Source: Marisa cornuarietis
Lineage: Eukaryota; Mollusca; Gastropoda; Architaenioglossa; Ampullariidae
Direction of reading: 5' to 3'
Assembly (NCBI GenBank): GCA_004794655.1
Contig: SMMW01000001.1
Location: forward strand, 11,636,501 to 11,700,500
Length of the DNA stretch: 64,000 bases
In this document: positions 1-12,435 of the stretch, one piece after another
Numbering within the stretch: the first letter of the stretch is position 1
How the letters are laid out: each line of letters starts with the position of its first letter
Notes under the pieces: generated by a model
Seen by the model: only the letters and a program-made list of their open reading frames with translations
Databases searched by the model: none
Told to the model about the DNA's origin: nothing
Position numbers and translations under genes: made by a program

Positions 1-804
1 GCACATGAATACCCAGCCACCCACTCGTGAGATTCAAGACTCGCTTGCGTATGTGCGTAAGGCTCCTGTGGGTATTAGACTGTGACATGTGCATATTAAT
101 ACACGCGAGACTCAGCAGTCGCCCTGTAAAATGTGGCCCGTTCACTTCTTCCATCTATTCCGATTAGCAGTCCCCCCAGCTCGGATGTCATAGTTTGGAT
201 GCCAGGATTAGACGCCCACTTCCACCCCCTTCCCACACACCACCGCCACCCCTCCTCCTCCAGACATTTACCCCCTCTCTTACCGAACTTGCAACAAATG
301 TGAAAGCGAACGCTGTACTGGTCGGGGTGCCGCAGACTGTTATCTTCTTTCGTTGTTTGGATGAGCGACGTAATCCTTGACCTGTTTGGATGTTGATGTG
401 TTCAGCCAGTTGCTGCTGTGTATCTGGTGTCGCTATGCTAGCGTTCAGTAGTGTTGAATATAAGTAGCCGTTTGTGCCATAGGGTCCTCCACACTTTCGC
501 TATCTTTATGATCGATTTAGATGAGGTCCCGAACTTAATTTGCAGCAAATTGTGACATTTGGTGAACTTTAGAAAATAGTTTGTTTGTTTTTTTGTGCAG
601 ACCGAATAATGTGTCTGCGTGGGTGCGTGAGGAGGGAAACTTCAAATTTAAGCCATACCCTTATTGATGAGCAGTGTGGGCAGTCTACTACTGCTGCTGC
701 TGCTGAGGAACACATGGCTGTCAGCGGAAATTGCTAGGCATCGCTGGTGCCAAGAAATGTAACTGCGGTGGCAAAACCTGGCATCGGAAAGGAGTTACGT
801 TGGC

Positions 805-809
<5 letters not shown>

Positions 810-856
<47 letters not shown>
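810..856. repeat. (GT)n microsatellite
   Basis: An uninterrupted TG/GT dinucleotide run of about 23 units lies in the left flank. The reading frame through it encodes only a Cys-Val repeat and is not a gene. Confidence 0.95.
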
Positions 857-858
<2 letters not shown>

Positions 859-1387
859 ACAGAACGCATACTTCGTCGTTGTTCATCATGGACGTGTGGG
901 ATGACAGGGGTCATGGACGGAACATTTTCGTGACGTGAGAGTTGTGAGAAGTCCCCCGCCGCACCCCGGTAACCACGCAACTCTGTTCTTACTTAGCCTT
1001 ATGATCGGCGGTGTTGTCCCACGCCTCTCACCCTAGCTACCCATTGCTGATGGCGGATATAGTGTCTGCGTCAGTCTGTGTAATATGCTGCGACTAACGA
1101 ATCATGGTTTATGTCTTGTTAGACGGATCTATTTCGCCCACATAAGGTGCCCTTGTAATAAATTTTACAGAGAGCGGACCCCAGCTTCGGGGTTTTAAGC
1201 TTAAAAAAGAATAAACTGTATGTAGGGAGGGGGCGGGTAGGAGTTGGTTGGGTGAGGAGTGAATTAAGGGTGTGAACCACGAAAAGAATACAATAGTATG
1301 GAGCGGAAGGGGAAGGGGTAGATGGACGAACGCGACTCTATGACGTAACGGTCAGTAAACATATACGATTACGCTAAACACCACTCA

Positions 1388-1409
1388 TGTGTGTGTGTGT
1401 GTGTGTGTG
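1388..1409. repeat. (GT)n microsatellite
   Basis: A perfect TG/GT run of about 11 units lies in the left flank, about 1 kb upstream of the NDUFAF5 start. Confidence 0.9.
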
Positions 1410-2436
1410 AATTTCTATTAAACAAATCGCTTCCCTCGTGCAGCCGATGGGTAAAGTAACAGAAAGAAAGCAACAGAGAAAAGGATCAGGGGTCAGATTT
1501 CCAAGAATGAACAGACCTAATGCAGCTCTCCATTCGCACAAAGGGAGACTATGAGCTCCACCTCAAAACGACTTTTTTTAATGTCCATCAGGAGCCACCG
1601 GTACATCTTAGGACGGAGAAAAACATCAAGCAAACTTGCCTCTGAGCAACGTACATCAACCAGACATGGCCCACGACCGAGCTAGAATCGACAGGAATGG
1701 CGTGGGCCGTATACTAAAATCCTCTTAACTGTGGTCTGTCAGTATAAGAGCTCCGCTTGATCCTGAGAGTTACCTTTGTTGTTTTGAAGGAAATAACTCA
1801 TTTGACCACCACCGATAAGTATTTATAAAAAAAAAGCTCAAGCGGTAGTTTTATTAATTATAGGCTGGCATCAAGGAATTGCCAAATACCAGCGATATAC
1901 TTTCATCAGTAAAATTTTAAACAAAGGGTTTTTTGGTTAAAAAAAGAGATGTCAATAAAATATCAATTAAAGAATAACAGAGGGCTTTCATCTTTGAGCA
2001 CAGATACACTGTGCTATCAGACTGTCAGACTTTTTATTATAAACAAGCAACGCATGGTGGTGTCAGCACGGACGCACTGGCCTAGGAACCAGGGGGTCAA
2101 GGGGAACAGCCGCCCTTCTCGAAAGTGTTGCTTTGTCATTCACAGTCAGCATAGAGTCCTCCCCGGCCCCCAAAGCCGAATATCTTCCTATGCCACTGAA
2201 ACGTTTACAAACGGAAGGACGTACATATACGTGATACGAGTCTCTGGTGTCAGGGTACGACTAAAGAGGTACAACGACAATGAACGGGAGGCAACTACTA
2301 CGTCATTGACAATAATAGTCTCCCTTGTTTGATCAGCTTCAAGGTGATCTCCCCTGTAAACGAAAGCCCAAACAAATTGACCGAACATCGTGTGACTCGC
2401 GTTAAGTGGCATTTGTGTGTGAGTACTTCAATCACG

Positions 2437-5400
2437 ATGCAAAGATATTGCAAATTGACATTAAATGCAACCTGGTGTCATTTACGTTACATTGTACAGT
2501 TGTCGAGGTCTCCATCCCGCAAAAACGCTGCTTGGCTTGAGCAGTCAATGAACAGGCAGCCTTGCCGATGCGTGAATACAGACCCAAGACACGAAGAAGC
2601 AAACGCGAGACAAAAACGGCAGGACACCACCATGAACGTATTCGACAGGAAAGCAAAACGCATTCAGCGTGACCGTGCTGCTATGGCTGAAAACCATCAA
2701 GTATTTGACTACTTGAAAGACGAGGTATACAATCAGCTGACATTCAGAAGGGGAAGTTGTTTTGCGTGCCATTGGATTAGCTTTAGGAGCTGTGAATAAT
2801 TTTTTTAAATATCTCTGCAAAATAAAAATATTTTGTGAGAATTAGTGACACATTATACAACAAAATGTTTATTAAGAGATCTTTTAAAAATATTACGAAC
2901 TTTAAACCAGGTGTAGCAGGTGTATCATCTAGAATAATTGCTGATAGAACCTGTGTGGAACCGTTTATCTTTCAACTCATTGGACTGTATTTGGTAAAGA
3001 TTTTTCAAAATAACTTTGCGAGGGCTCATGAAACACTGATGTAGTTTGTTATACGCGATGACATAAACCATGAACCGGGGTGGGGGAATATAATCCTATA
3101 TATAACTATAACTCTATAACCTAAACTGTAAACCTAACCAATTCCCAACTCTAACCCTAACCCACCCACCCCCCTATCCCAATTCTAGCCCCTTTTTCTG
3201 GTTTCTATAAAAGTGTCATGGCTTTGTAGGCCCCCCAATGATATGTAGTGATTTTTTTCATAATTCGTATCAGCTAATTATAGGGAAAAAAGATATACAC
3301 ACATGGAATACTGTAGTTAACAGCTTTCTGACTTATCTTGTATGTTTACCAGATTTAGATTTTTGAAACCAATGCAACACTTAATTGGGTTTTTTTTGGG
3401 GTTTTTTTTGGAAAGTCATGGTCTGTTTTGGTGAGAATGATGTTACATTTATGTCTAACAAAAAAAGCTCATGTATTTACCTACTACAAACATGCAGCAA
3501 CATTTTCATTTTTTTTTTAAACTTTGATATTGTTGCAGTTTGGATACAGACTTGCAGACCGAATATGTGACATAAAAAGGTAGACACAAGAATTTTATGA
3601 AATAGTTTGTAATATAGCTGGGTGTTTTTATTTTCTAAAATGTCTTATGCATATACATTTAATGAAAGATGGAAAATTATATTCTAATGCTTATTTTGTT
3701 TAAACATTTATGTTGTTTAAATTATTTTTGTGCAGAAAATTTGATGTTGCAGTAGAACTGGGATGTGGCAAAGGCTTTGCTTCAAAGCATGTATACAGTG
3801 ATATGGTAACAAGGCTTTACCAGTGTGAACTGTCCCAGAAACTTTTGGTTAGCATTCTTATTTTGTTCTGTGGTGATGCCTCTTTATTTTACTTTTGTCA
3901 GTAGGGAGTGAAATAATAAGCATAAAAAAGGAAAAAACTGTATATCTTGCCCAGTATCACCAGAGTCATATAAAGGATTTAGTTGTCTTGTGATCAGCAA
4001 ATCCTGAGAAAGGTATTCCTACTCATGTGGTGCAAGTTCTTCCTCTTGTGGTGAAGGTACATCATGCCGGTAACTTAATGTCACTCACCATCATATTCTC
4101 CTCCATTCAGTATGCCATCCATCGGACTGACTTCACTGGCAATGCACAGTGTGCTGACCTTTCTTAACATAGTGTTGTGGTTACCATAACTGCTGTTATT
4201 TGCAGGCATCAGAATTGTCCGCTAGTTGATGTTTCCACCAAAACCATAACCTTTTCTGCCAAACAAATCAGGGCTTAATCCACCCTCCTGGCCAAAAAAA
4301 CCTAAATAGTTTTCTTTCTTTGAGCAGCTTCTAACATTGCAGCAGTAGTTTGCTTCATGACAATCTAACAGAACTTACAGACCTCAAACACCACAGATAT
4401 ATGTCCCCCTTTATACTGGCTATCTTTCTTTGTGTTTTAATCAAGTTCTTGTATTTGTGTGGTTTGTAGCCTTAAGTTTGTTTCAAGAATTTTTCAGGTT
4501 TTCTTAAATCAGCGAATAGGCTGTTCTCATCCACAACATAGCATATGCTATGAAGAGGTGTATTTGAACATTTTGCAACTCTTTCTTCTTAACTGTTTTT
4601 AAAGCACAGTCAGTAGTCAAGGCTTTTTTTTCCAATGCTTTAAAAAATCCACCCAAATACAATTATTTGAAACAACAGCTTTCCTTTCCATATCCACCAC
4701 CTACCCACCTAACAAATACTAAAAAAAACATCTTTCCATGAGCATTACTCCTTACACCAGTAAACATAGTTGTCAATAGTTGTGATTATAGTCAGTTGAC
4801 TAGTCAGTCTGTTCATCTTTCACTGCAGATTTATGACACTCTCCATCCTTACTGTTTGTTCCCTGATTCCTCTTTGCATTTTCTATGTTTGTCTTTTGTA
4901 ACTTGTCTGCACAGTTGTTTTTCCTTCCGTTTTTCATGTCTCCTACTGAGCACTGAGAGCATGTTCCTTCATGAACATAATTATGCCCTATATAAATCAC
5001 AGGTCTATTATTATTATTGTGTTACTTCTTTTTTAGGGACATAAATATTCCATTAATATAATGCAAGCTTCAATGCTGTGTTTTATGTTTCTGAGTGTGT
5101 GCATCTATCTGCTGTTTAAAACTGTAAAACTGCAGTTTATGTTCACAAATTTTCCATTTGTTTAAAACCGATCATAATAGTGATACATTAGTTAGTTTGA
5201 AACTGCATCAATAGGTTGCAACATACCAATTTTTTCATAGCCATTTCTTATGCCTATATTTGTACTGTCTGTAATTTTATGTAAAAGATCTGTAATAATT
5301 CTCTATAATTGTCCTGGTAAATAGAATTATTTCTCACACCAGCTTAATATATCAAAGATGGATATGCAGTATACAGTGTCCCTGCACTTGAAGGATGATC

Positions 5401-8400
5401 TCTTTATATATTGACTTCTATTCTAATGATTGCTTCAGGAACTGTCTCACTCATCCCCAGAAGTAGCTACCTACAAAGTCATTGCAGATGAAGAGTTCTT
5501 TCCCTTCAAAACAAACTCCCTTGACCTGGTATTTAGTAATCTCAGCTTCCACTGGGTCAATGACTTGCCTGGATGCTTTCGTCAGGTGAGTTGACAAAAA
5601 TTATGGTTTGATATGTAGAAGGTCCTGCTACAAATCTATGCTTTTAAAGGCTAACCTGAATGCAGAAAATTGTTCCCTTCATGAGATATTAGGTTAAAGT
5701 TAAGATTCCGGTTATTTAGAAGCTGTTGCTTTTTTTTTACGGCTCTGCCAGTATGTGCTGCTGTTTGTTTTGACAAATCATGACATAAAATAATAAAAGA
5801 ACTAGTGATGACAACATCATTTCACACCTTTCTCTAAATATACCTCATATCTTTTATTTGACCTCTGTGTTCTGATTGCTTCAGATTTACGAGGCTTTGA
5901 AGAATGATGCTGTGTTTCTGGGAAGCATGTTTGGAGGCGACACACTGTACCAGCTACGTGTGGCATTGCAGCTGGCTGAGCTAGAGAGGGAAGGAGTGAG
6001 TAGAAACTGTACATGTCCCCAGTTTGAATGGTACATTGAGTGCACAAGACCATATCATGTCTCCATAATGAGCACAGCATTTGGTTCAAAAGATGTAACA
6101 TGTTTGTCATGAGATAACTCGAGGGGGTAGGTAAAAATCTGGCCACTTAGTGTCTAGAGCGCCTTGTTGACAAGCCTGAGGCCCTTTGGCGAGGAAGTAG
6201 GGGGCGTATGTTTTGGTATGACGCGTGGGGCAGACAGCTCTAAGTGATTTCGGCCGCCATGCGTGAACGATGGCTGGCTAAACGTCAACAAACGTCTAGG
6301 GAGGGAGAGAAAGTTACCCGAAGGCGCGCACCTGTTTTGCCGTCAGACCACGTAATAGGACAGGGGGGAGGGAGGTTTAGCCACCTGACCACAACCACCT
6401 GTAGGGGTGGCCAGTGGAGAGAGAGAGAGATCTCCTGTCGTTTGCTGACTCTAATTGTAGCTGATTGGATGATGTTATTGACCAATGGCATCCCTCGATG
6501 TATGTATCTGTGAGAATGTGGAGAGATAAATAGAGAGACAAGAACACACTTCACTTGCTTTTCGGCGAACGTCTGAGTAGGGGAGCAACGGGTCACCAGC
6601 CAAAGCGGCTTCAGCTTTCTAACGCCAGCTACACTTCTGCCTCGGACCAAGTCTTAGCCACGAGGGCACTACTCGGGAGGAAAGAAGTCGGGTTAGAAAA
6701 CCTTGAGAGAAGGAGGCAAGTAATTGACGAGGTACTGTCAAGACTGCCTACTGTCGTCGTGGGGAGGAAAGGGCTGTGTGACTGTGGGCTCGCTCTACCG
6801 GTGTGAGAGGTAGAGGCTCAACATTGAGGCCGCTAGAAGTCGTCGGTTCTCAAGGACTGAGACCGTCTGTGGTGGTGTTCGTTTGGCGGCTGTATGAGGC
6901 ATTACAGTCGTCGAGGAACCCACGTGTGTACCTCGAGTGGTACAAGGCTCGAATCTGGGTCACCGGGAGAAGCAGTCGTCGCTCTCTGACGTGGTGACAG
7001 TTCGAGGGAGGAAGACGTCAGACCATCAGACATCACTTCGAAGGGAAATCGTCAGTGTGTCGTGGCAGTCAACTGAAGTATTGGACTCTCAACAAACCAG
7101 CTGTAACAGAGCTAAGTTGGTGCGCTTGCGAGTGTGTATGGTATTTGTAAAGAGAGGCAACAGCACTGTAACATCAGAAGTACGCTCTAGCACGGATAGT
7201 ATTGGGACCCCCCTAGACGAGTCCATTTGATTGTGTTTTGTTTGAAATGCTTTTGTATGAATAAATCTTTTCTTTATTGTCCTATTGAAATCACACGTCG
7301 TTGAGTATTGTGTTCGGGAAAGAGCAGGGGTGGGGGCTCGTGAGTCAAGCTGTGTAATTGGATGACCGACGTGTGATTATCGTGTGTTTTCCCCTGCAGT
7401 TAATGTTGACGTGGGCGGCTAGTGTTGAGTAACTAGTGCCCACGTGCCCATTCCCCGGGGCCAGTATTCACGTTCTGGTTGAAAGACCAGGGATACTGTC
7501 ACAATGTTATTAACAAAATATTTTTTTTAAACCAAATAACCAATTAGCTGTGATAAGTGGATTTCATTGGGGGTTTTTAAGAAATGCTGAATGGAATTGT
7601 ATTTTTAACAAAATTACATTAATCAAATCAAATTAGATTAGTTTATAAAATACTGGGTGAATCGGGTATTAGAGTGACCTTGACAAGCATGAGCATGAAG
7701 ACGTTTTGGCAGGATTTGTGGAGAAACATGACATTAGGTGGTCTGCTAATTATTGGCAGAAAATTCAGAATGTGAAATTTAGATTTTGATGAAGTTGGAA
7801 AAAAATCCAGAATCCAACATTCCACAGTCCAACTTTTCACTTGTGCAGCTGTGTGTGAAGTGGGAGCAAGAACATATGTGTGAAGTGGGAAGTCAGATTC
7901 CAGACATACAAGACAACAAAACTCTTTATGTTCTGTAGCCTGTTAACTGTTTGATTACCAGTTTTAAGTGCATTTCTGCATTTCCTGGTGAACAGTTTTG
8001 TTTTGGTATTCAACAGGGTTTTGCACCACATGTGTCACCATTTACTGATGTGCGTGATCTTGGAAATCTGCTGGCTCAAGCAGGGTTTACCATGCTGACC
8101 ATAGTAAGCTTAATATTGCTTAAGTGTTAATGTTTGATTAATCAAAGGATTAAGTAACTTGCAAGAAATGTAAAAATTCTGTTCTGTTGAGAGTTGTAAT
8201 ACCACATTATTATAATATAGCTTTATGAAAATCCAGTACGTTGTAATTCTTAAGGTAAGATATAATTTCTTTTGATATATTTGTTTCAGGACGTTGATGA
8301 AATGACTGTCAACTATCCAACAATGTATGAACTTATGTTTGACTTGAAAGGTTAGTTGTTTTTGGAGGGAATATGTTGATATTATTATTGTTGTTGCTGT

Positions 8401-11400
8401 TGTGCACTTTCCTGTAGTAGGTCCTCCATGCACTCTGCAAAAGTGCAGAAGAGCAGTTGTCACCATGGCAATGAAAACTTGGGGGTCATAGGGTCAGATT
8501 TCATCTGGCACACAGTTTTTCCTCTCTGGTATGGCACCTGTCTGACTTGCGTCAGCATCATATTTTCTCATTTGATGAGAACACCAAAAACACAGCCTAT
8601 TGGCTCATTGGTAGTGTCTGTTGTTTGTTTCCAGATGTAAAACAAAGAAATGCATATGCAAAATAAGATTGCATGGAGAGCATATGAACTGGGAACAATT
8701 TCATACACACAAGAATGAAGGTTGCCTGATGGATGAAAGTTTACTGCAGATATGACATGGTTTACTGTCAGTTCCTCTAGTTTTTCTTGCACAGCGCATT
8801 GAACTCACTTTAACATGGGGGAAATGTGACAAATTTTATCATCATTATTAATAAATTCGTACAGTGGCAGCTACAATATTACCAAACCTGTCTCCCCTAA
8901 AATTCTCTTATAGCAATCCCACCAAAAATGTCCAATTTTCCCTAGTAGTTAACCCTGTTATCAGTAAGCTGTTTTCATTCTATTGTTATGGGTAAAAATT
9001 CTTGCCTTTCATTCTTTTGTTTAGTATTTTCCCCTACTCCCACAACCAGACTGCCTTCCTCTTCCCTGGGCCCTCTGTCAACAAGCCTTTGATCTCGCTT
9101 TCCTGTTAAAAGCAACTCTGAAAGCATGGAGAAAGACCTTGTGATTATTCAGGGTGATAGGAATACTTAACAAGAAAAGTGATGGCCAAACAGCTTGTGG
9201 TTCGAAGCCATTTCACTAGCGAATCCCTAGACACAGACGAGATCTCAAGATTTGGTGAAAAAGTACAGAATTTTTATCATTATAAAATCCTTTCTTGAGA
9301 TTTACGATGAGACTTTGCACTTGTGAGCTGTTGGTTGCTGTTTCCACTTAAAACAAATTTTTCAAACATTTTAATAGAAACCTCTTATGTGACAGGAATG
9401 GGGGAAAATAACTGTGCCTGGTCAAGAAAGACTCAGCTACACAGAGACACTATGACTGCTGCTGCTGCTATCTATCAAGGTACAAAATCTCGAGGGCACA
9501 GAGGAAGCAACATAGGTGGATTATTATTATTATTATTAAAGCAGATTTATATAGCGCAATTTTCAACTCCAGAGTCGTCTCAATGCGCTGTACAGTGTAT
9601 GGGGTTAGTTTTAAAATCACTGAAAAATAGCAGAATTCTTGTAGTAAGATCATCAGATTAGTTTTACAATCACTGAGAAATATCCAGATTGTGTTCAAGA
9701 ATTTCCGGACTGAACTACTGGAGGCAATCAGCAGTATGCTAGGATAGTCATAGACTGTGGAGTTCTGGAAGCCAGTGAGACACACCTGTCTGCTAGCTGA
9801 TATAAAAGCATGGGTAGTCTTCACACCCCTGTGTATGACCAGCAGGTCACGGCAAGAACCATAGTCCATGACAAGCATGACTGTCCACAGTCCATAGCGA
9901 TGGACGAAGCTACAGTAATGTGGGAGAAGTCTCATATTGTAACTGCTTGGTTAATACTTCTTTCTATACATAAGAGAACTCGTGATCTAAGTTTTCTAGA
10001 TCAATCCGCTTAACAGCCACCTGCAGTCCTGTTGTCGAGTGCGGAGCTACATGCAGTGTGGTTATATCTTTGTGACCTTTGGCTATTCCTGTATATGGCT
10101 GATAGACACAGGCCACACTGTCAAACTGCATTGATGATGACGATGACTCATTGACGTTGATAGTGACCTTCACCTTGTTGTCTGCCAGTGGTGGGGAGGT
10201 GATGTTGTCAGGTTACTTGCTGGTGGAGAATCAGACAACTGAGATTGGGAATAAGCACAATGCGTGGTTACTGATTATTAATACACCTGACTTAAATGCT
10301 GCAGGTTTTTAAAGGTTTGCCTGGGGCGGTGTGCATGTAACATTTGTCCTGCCCCATCCATTATAATGGTACCTGATTTACCAGGAAAACTAAAGGTGGG
10401 GAAAAGGAGATGATGGGAGAAACCTTCTGGTATTCATATCATTGTCTAAGTACTGTCAGCCTCTACAAGTTCACTGCCCCTGTGGCTAACACGGCTCTAA
10501 AATCTTTCCCTTTTAGTTTTTGGGGAAAGCCTGGATAGTTCAAAAATCCTTTTTGTAATACCTTTTTTTATTTCAACAATATGCCAGTTTTGGTGCCTCA
10601 TAAGCAAAATATATGGTCATCAAGGAAAACAGCAGAGTAATGACACATCAAGGAAAACAGAGTATGAGAAAAGAATAATAATAAAACTATGGTGTTTGGT
10701 AACTTGAATAAGTGGGGGATGGGGGGCTTGGCATATTGTGTAAATATTGTTGCATGGTAGAAATTTTTTTCCAAGCCCCTAAGGTATAAATCCTGAAACA
10801 CTTGTCAACAGGACAACGTGCTTTAATTAATAACTAAAATAAACTATTTTATTATCAGAAATGTATGGCAACGAGAAAGGAGTACCTGGAACTTTTCAAG
10901 TGATCAACTTCATAGGTTGGAAGCCTGATCCGACACAGGTATGACATGAGTGTTAATGTCCTGCAATACCTTATTTATTGTATAAAAAATAAAACTAAGC
11001 CCTTCAAATTTGTATGGTCACTTATTGCATTATTTGATTGTACATTTTATAATTGTATCCCTTAAAAAAAATGGTTGATTAAATTATAAAAAAGAGTGCA
11101 TTGTGATTGCATCGTATCTGAATTTACTGATGTGGCATTTCCTACCTATAAAAAAACTAATAAATTGTAAAAGGGAAAAAAAATATGTACTTTTTATATT
11201 GTAGACAGTTCTTGAATGGATTTTCTGTTTCAAAGTTAAAGAATTGTACCGAACAAAACTCCAAAAACTACAACAGCAAAGTTTCCAGCTTGTATTCCTT
11301 TTATAATGTGAACAGAATGCTAGTTGTCCCATGTTTATCACTGTTGATTACTCTCCCATCTTGCCCATCCAAGAAAAGTTGTGTGTTGATGGCAAGGAAA

Positions 11401-11587
11401 GAATGCTTTCCTTAACATGTTTGCACAAGACTATATATTAAGCGTCAAATTGTGTTCACAGCCACAAGCTGCAAAACGTGGGTCTGGTAAAATATCCCTG
11501 AAGGATCTAGACAAAATTAATCAGTTGGCATCACAGAGTGAAGATCGAAAGACCGACCAAGATTTCACTTCCCCCAAAACAGACTGA
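2437..11587 (+). CDS. NDUFAF5: NDUFAF5, complex I assembly arginine hydroxylase (methyltransferase fold)
   Basis: NDUFAF5 acts in mitochondria, where in vertebrates it hydroxylates an arginine of NDUFS7 during early complex I assembly. Ten coding exons join in phase: 2437-2724, 3539-3579, 3736-3847, 5439-5585, 5885-5995, 8017-8103, 8290-8350, 9396-9479, 10859-10938 and 11462-11587. They give 378 aa, against about 345 in mammals. Residues 1-65 are rich in Arg, Lys and Ser and suit a mitochondrial presequence. The family N-terminus starts with [10 protein letters not shown] at about residue 66. The SAM-binding glycine loop ELGCGKG lies near 117-123, followed by ADEEFFPF and [14 protein letters not shown]. 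Exon 8 carries the family block [18 protein letters not shown]. The start at 2437 was chosen for the basic presequence; an in-frame ATG at 2329 and the one at 2632 are alternatives. Intron 5 carries a solo LTR, and intron 8 an antisense pseudogene. Confidence 0.93.
3060..3240. repeat. Degenerate telomere-like CTAACC repeat
   Basis: This part of NDUFAF5 intron 1 has several degenerate CTAACCC-like units, including CTAACCCTAACCC, next to C-rich runs. It looks like a short interstitial telomere-like or low-complexity block. There is no gene content. Confidence 0.5.
6100..7508. mobile_element. Solo LTR of an LTR retrotransposon in NDUFAF5 intron 5
   Basis: The 1399-bp element (6105-7503) starts TGTCATGAG and ends CTGTCACA, so it has the TG...CA ends of an LTR. 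Both sides carry the same 5-bp target duplication ATGTT (6100-6104 and 7504-7508). It is more GC-rich and CpG-rich than the surrounding intron, with sharp edges at the duplications. A TATA-like GATAAATA near 6525 and an AATAAA at 7260-7265 could mark the U3/R and R/U5 parts if the LTR reads on the plus strand. No gag or pol sequence and no second LTR copy is present, so it is a solo LTR left by LTR-LTR recombination. A 5-bp duplication fits Ty3/Gypsy, Copia or BEL families; which one cannot be told. Confidence 0.8.
9520..9610. repeat. ATT-microsatellite-headed dispersed repeat fragment
   Basis: A (TTA)n run is followed by GCAGATTTATATAGCGC and then TCAATGCGCTGTACA. The layout (ATT repeat, then a TTTATATAGCGC-like core) resembles the better preserved repeats at 21191 and 37292 but is a different or older subfamily. 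It adjoins the 3' side of the STRAD-like pseudogene in the same intron. Confidence 0.45.
9756..10215 (-). pseudogene. Decayed STRAD-like (STE20-related pseudokinase) copy, antisense in NDUFAF5 intron 8
   Basis: Read on the minus strand, this stretch gives kinase N-lobe and C-lobe blocks in the right order. About 9979-10024 encodes [14 protein letters not shown] (beta-3 lysine region). About 9835-9870 encodes [11 protein letters not shown] (hinge). Close behind come HRGVKTTH (catalytic loop without the catalytic Asp, and with His at the usual Asn) and CLTGFQNS. The altered loop points to STRAD, the pseudokinase adaptor of LKB1, rather than an active kinase. The copy has no introns across regions that would normally be split. 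It has in-frame stops (one near 9968), a frameshift, and internal deletions: the hinge runs directly into the catalytic loop, and it ends soon after a VYDYP block. It is therefore a dead, probably retrotransposed, fragment. The parent gene is not in this window. Confidence 0.6.
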
Positions 11588-12435
11588 AGACATGCACTCT
11601 CAAAGGTAAGCATGACAACACAGCAGATCAGCATCAATTTAATAGTTTATTGCCATTCTTTTGTTCACATACTCATTTGTGCAGGTATGTTCCCAACCCT
11701 TCCCTTTTGTTTGCTGCACGTTAGCAATATTTACAGACAAACCCAAAAAATGCAACAAATTCCCTAGTAATTGAACAACCAACACAGTTAAGCACAGACA
11801 TCCTTATATCTCACACACACACTCTCACCACACATGGAAGCAGTAAATACTGATAGTGGAGTTGTGTAACACTAATTTACACTTAACTAGCAACAGTCCA
11901 TCCCACAAGCAGTTACTAAATAAACATCCCCCCTGCCCATGCAAGCAACAATGAAAGCACCTTTCCAGCTGCACGCATGCATGCACACATGGAGGAAGAC
12001 TAAATTTTCCTTTTCACTATGCAGGCAATAAACAGCCCAAGCTTTGTGCCTGGGATGTCAGCTGTAGTCTTGTCGCACCTTACCCTCCCATAAAAGTAGA
12101 TGCAAGCAGCATGGCTAGTTAACAACAGTTGGCATCAGCATCAAAAGGAACACATAGTCAAAGCAGTAAATGACTTTTGGGATCAGCCCTGTCACGTTTG
12201 GCCATCATAAAGTCTGAGCACACTGCTGCAGTCCTGCACTGGCCCTCCCCCCCAACACACACACAAACATGAACCCGCATGCACTCGTCAAACAGCAGGA
12301 CTTTTCTGAACAACGTAGATGCAACCAATAGGTGATGCACTTACCTGCTTCTCACATATCACATTAGTTTCTTCTTCAGATACCTTGTCTGCACAATCAC
12401 AATTCTATTGTTCACTTTGCTCAGCAAAGCCAATT
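11588..12435. other. Convergent 3' region between NDUFAF5 and SOS
   Basis: The two stop codons face each other 848 bp apart. Plus-strand AATAAA signals at about 11919-11924 and 12027-12032 could end NDUFAF5. A TTTATT at 11646-11651, which is AATAAA on the minus strand, could end SOS. If these are used, the two 3' UTRs overlap. Nothing else coding is seen here. Confidence 0.5.

Larger units (their letters stand above)
1..2436. other. Left flank upstream of NDUFAF5, no gene recognised
   Basis: No open frame here resembles a known protein, and none is supported by splice sites that connect to one. The stretch holds two GT microsatellites (about 810-856 and 1388-1409), mixed GC-rich and AT-rich sequence, and a CpG-containing 5' part. 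Its right end presumably contains the NDUFAF5 promoter and 5' UTR. The longer open frames, for example 1949-2332, look like chance. Confidence 0.5.

Noticed and set aside
747..938. Open frame with a Cys-Val repeat
   Set aside because: It is a read-through of the GT microsatellite, with no splice or homology support.
6244..7230. Several plus-strand open frames in a GC-rich block
   Set aside because: They lie entirely inside the solo LTR, do not resemble gag, pol or other proteins, and reflect high GC content.
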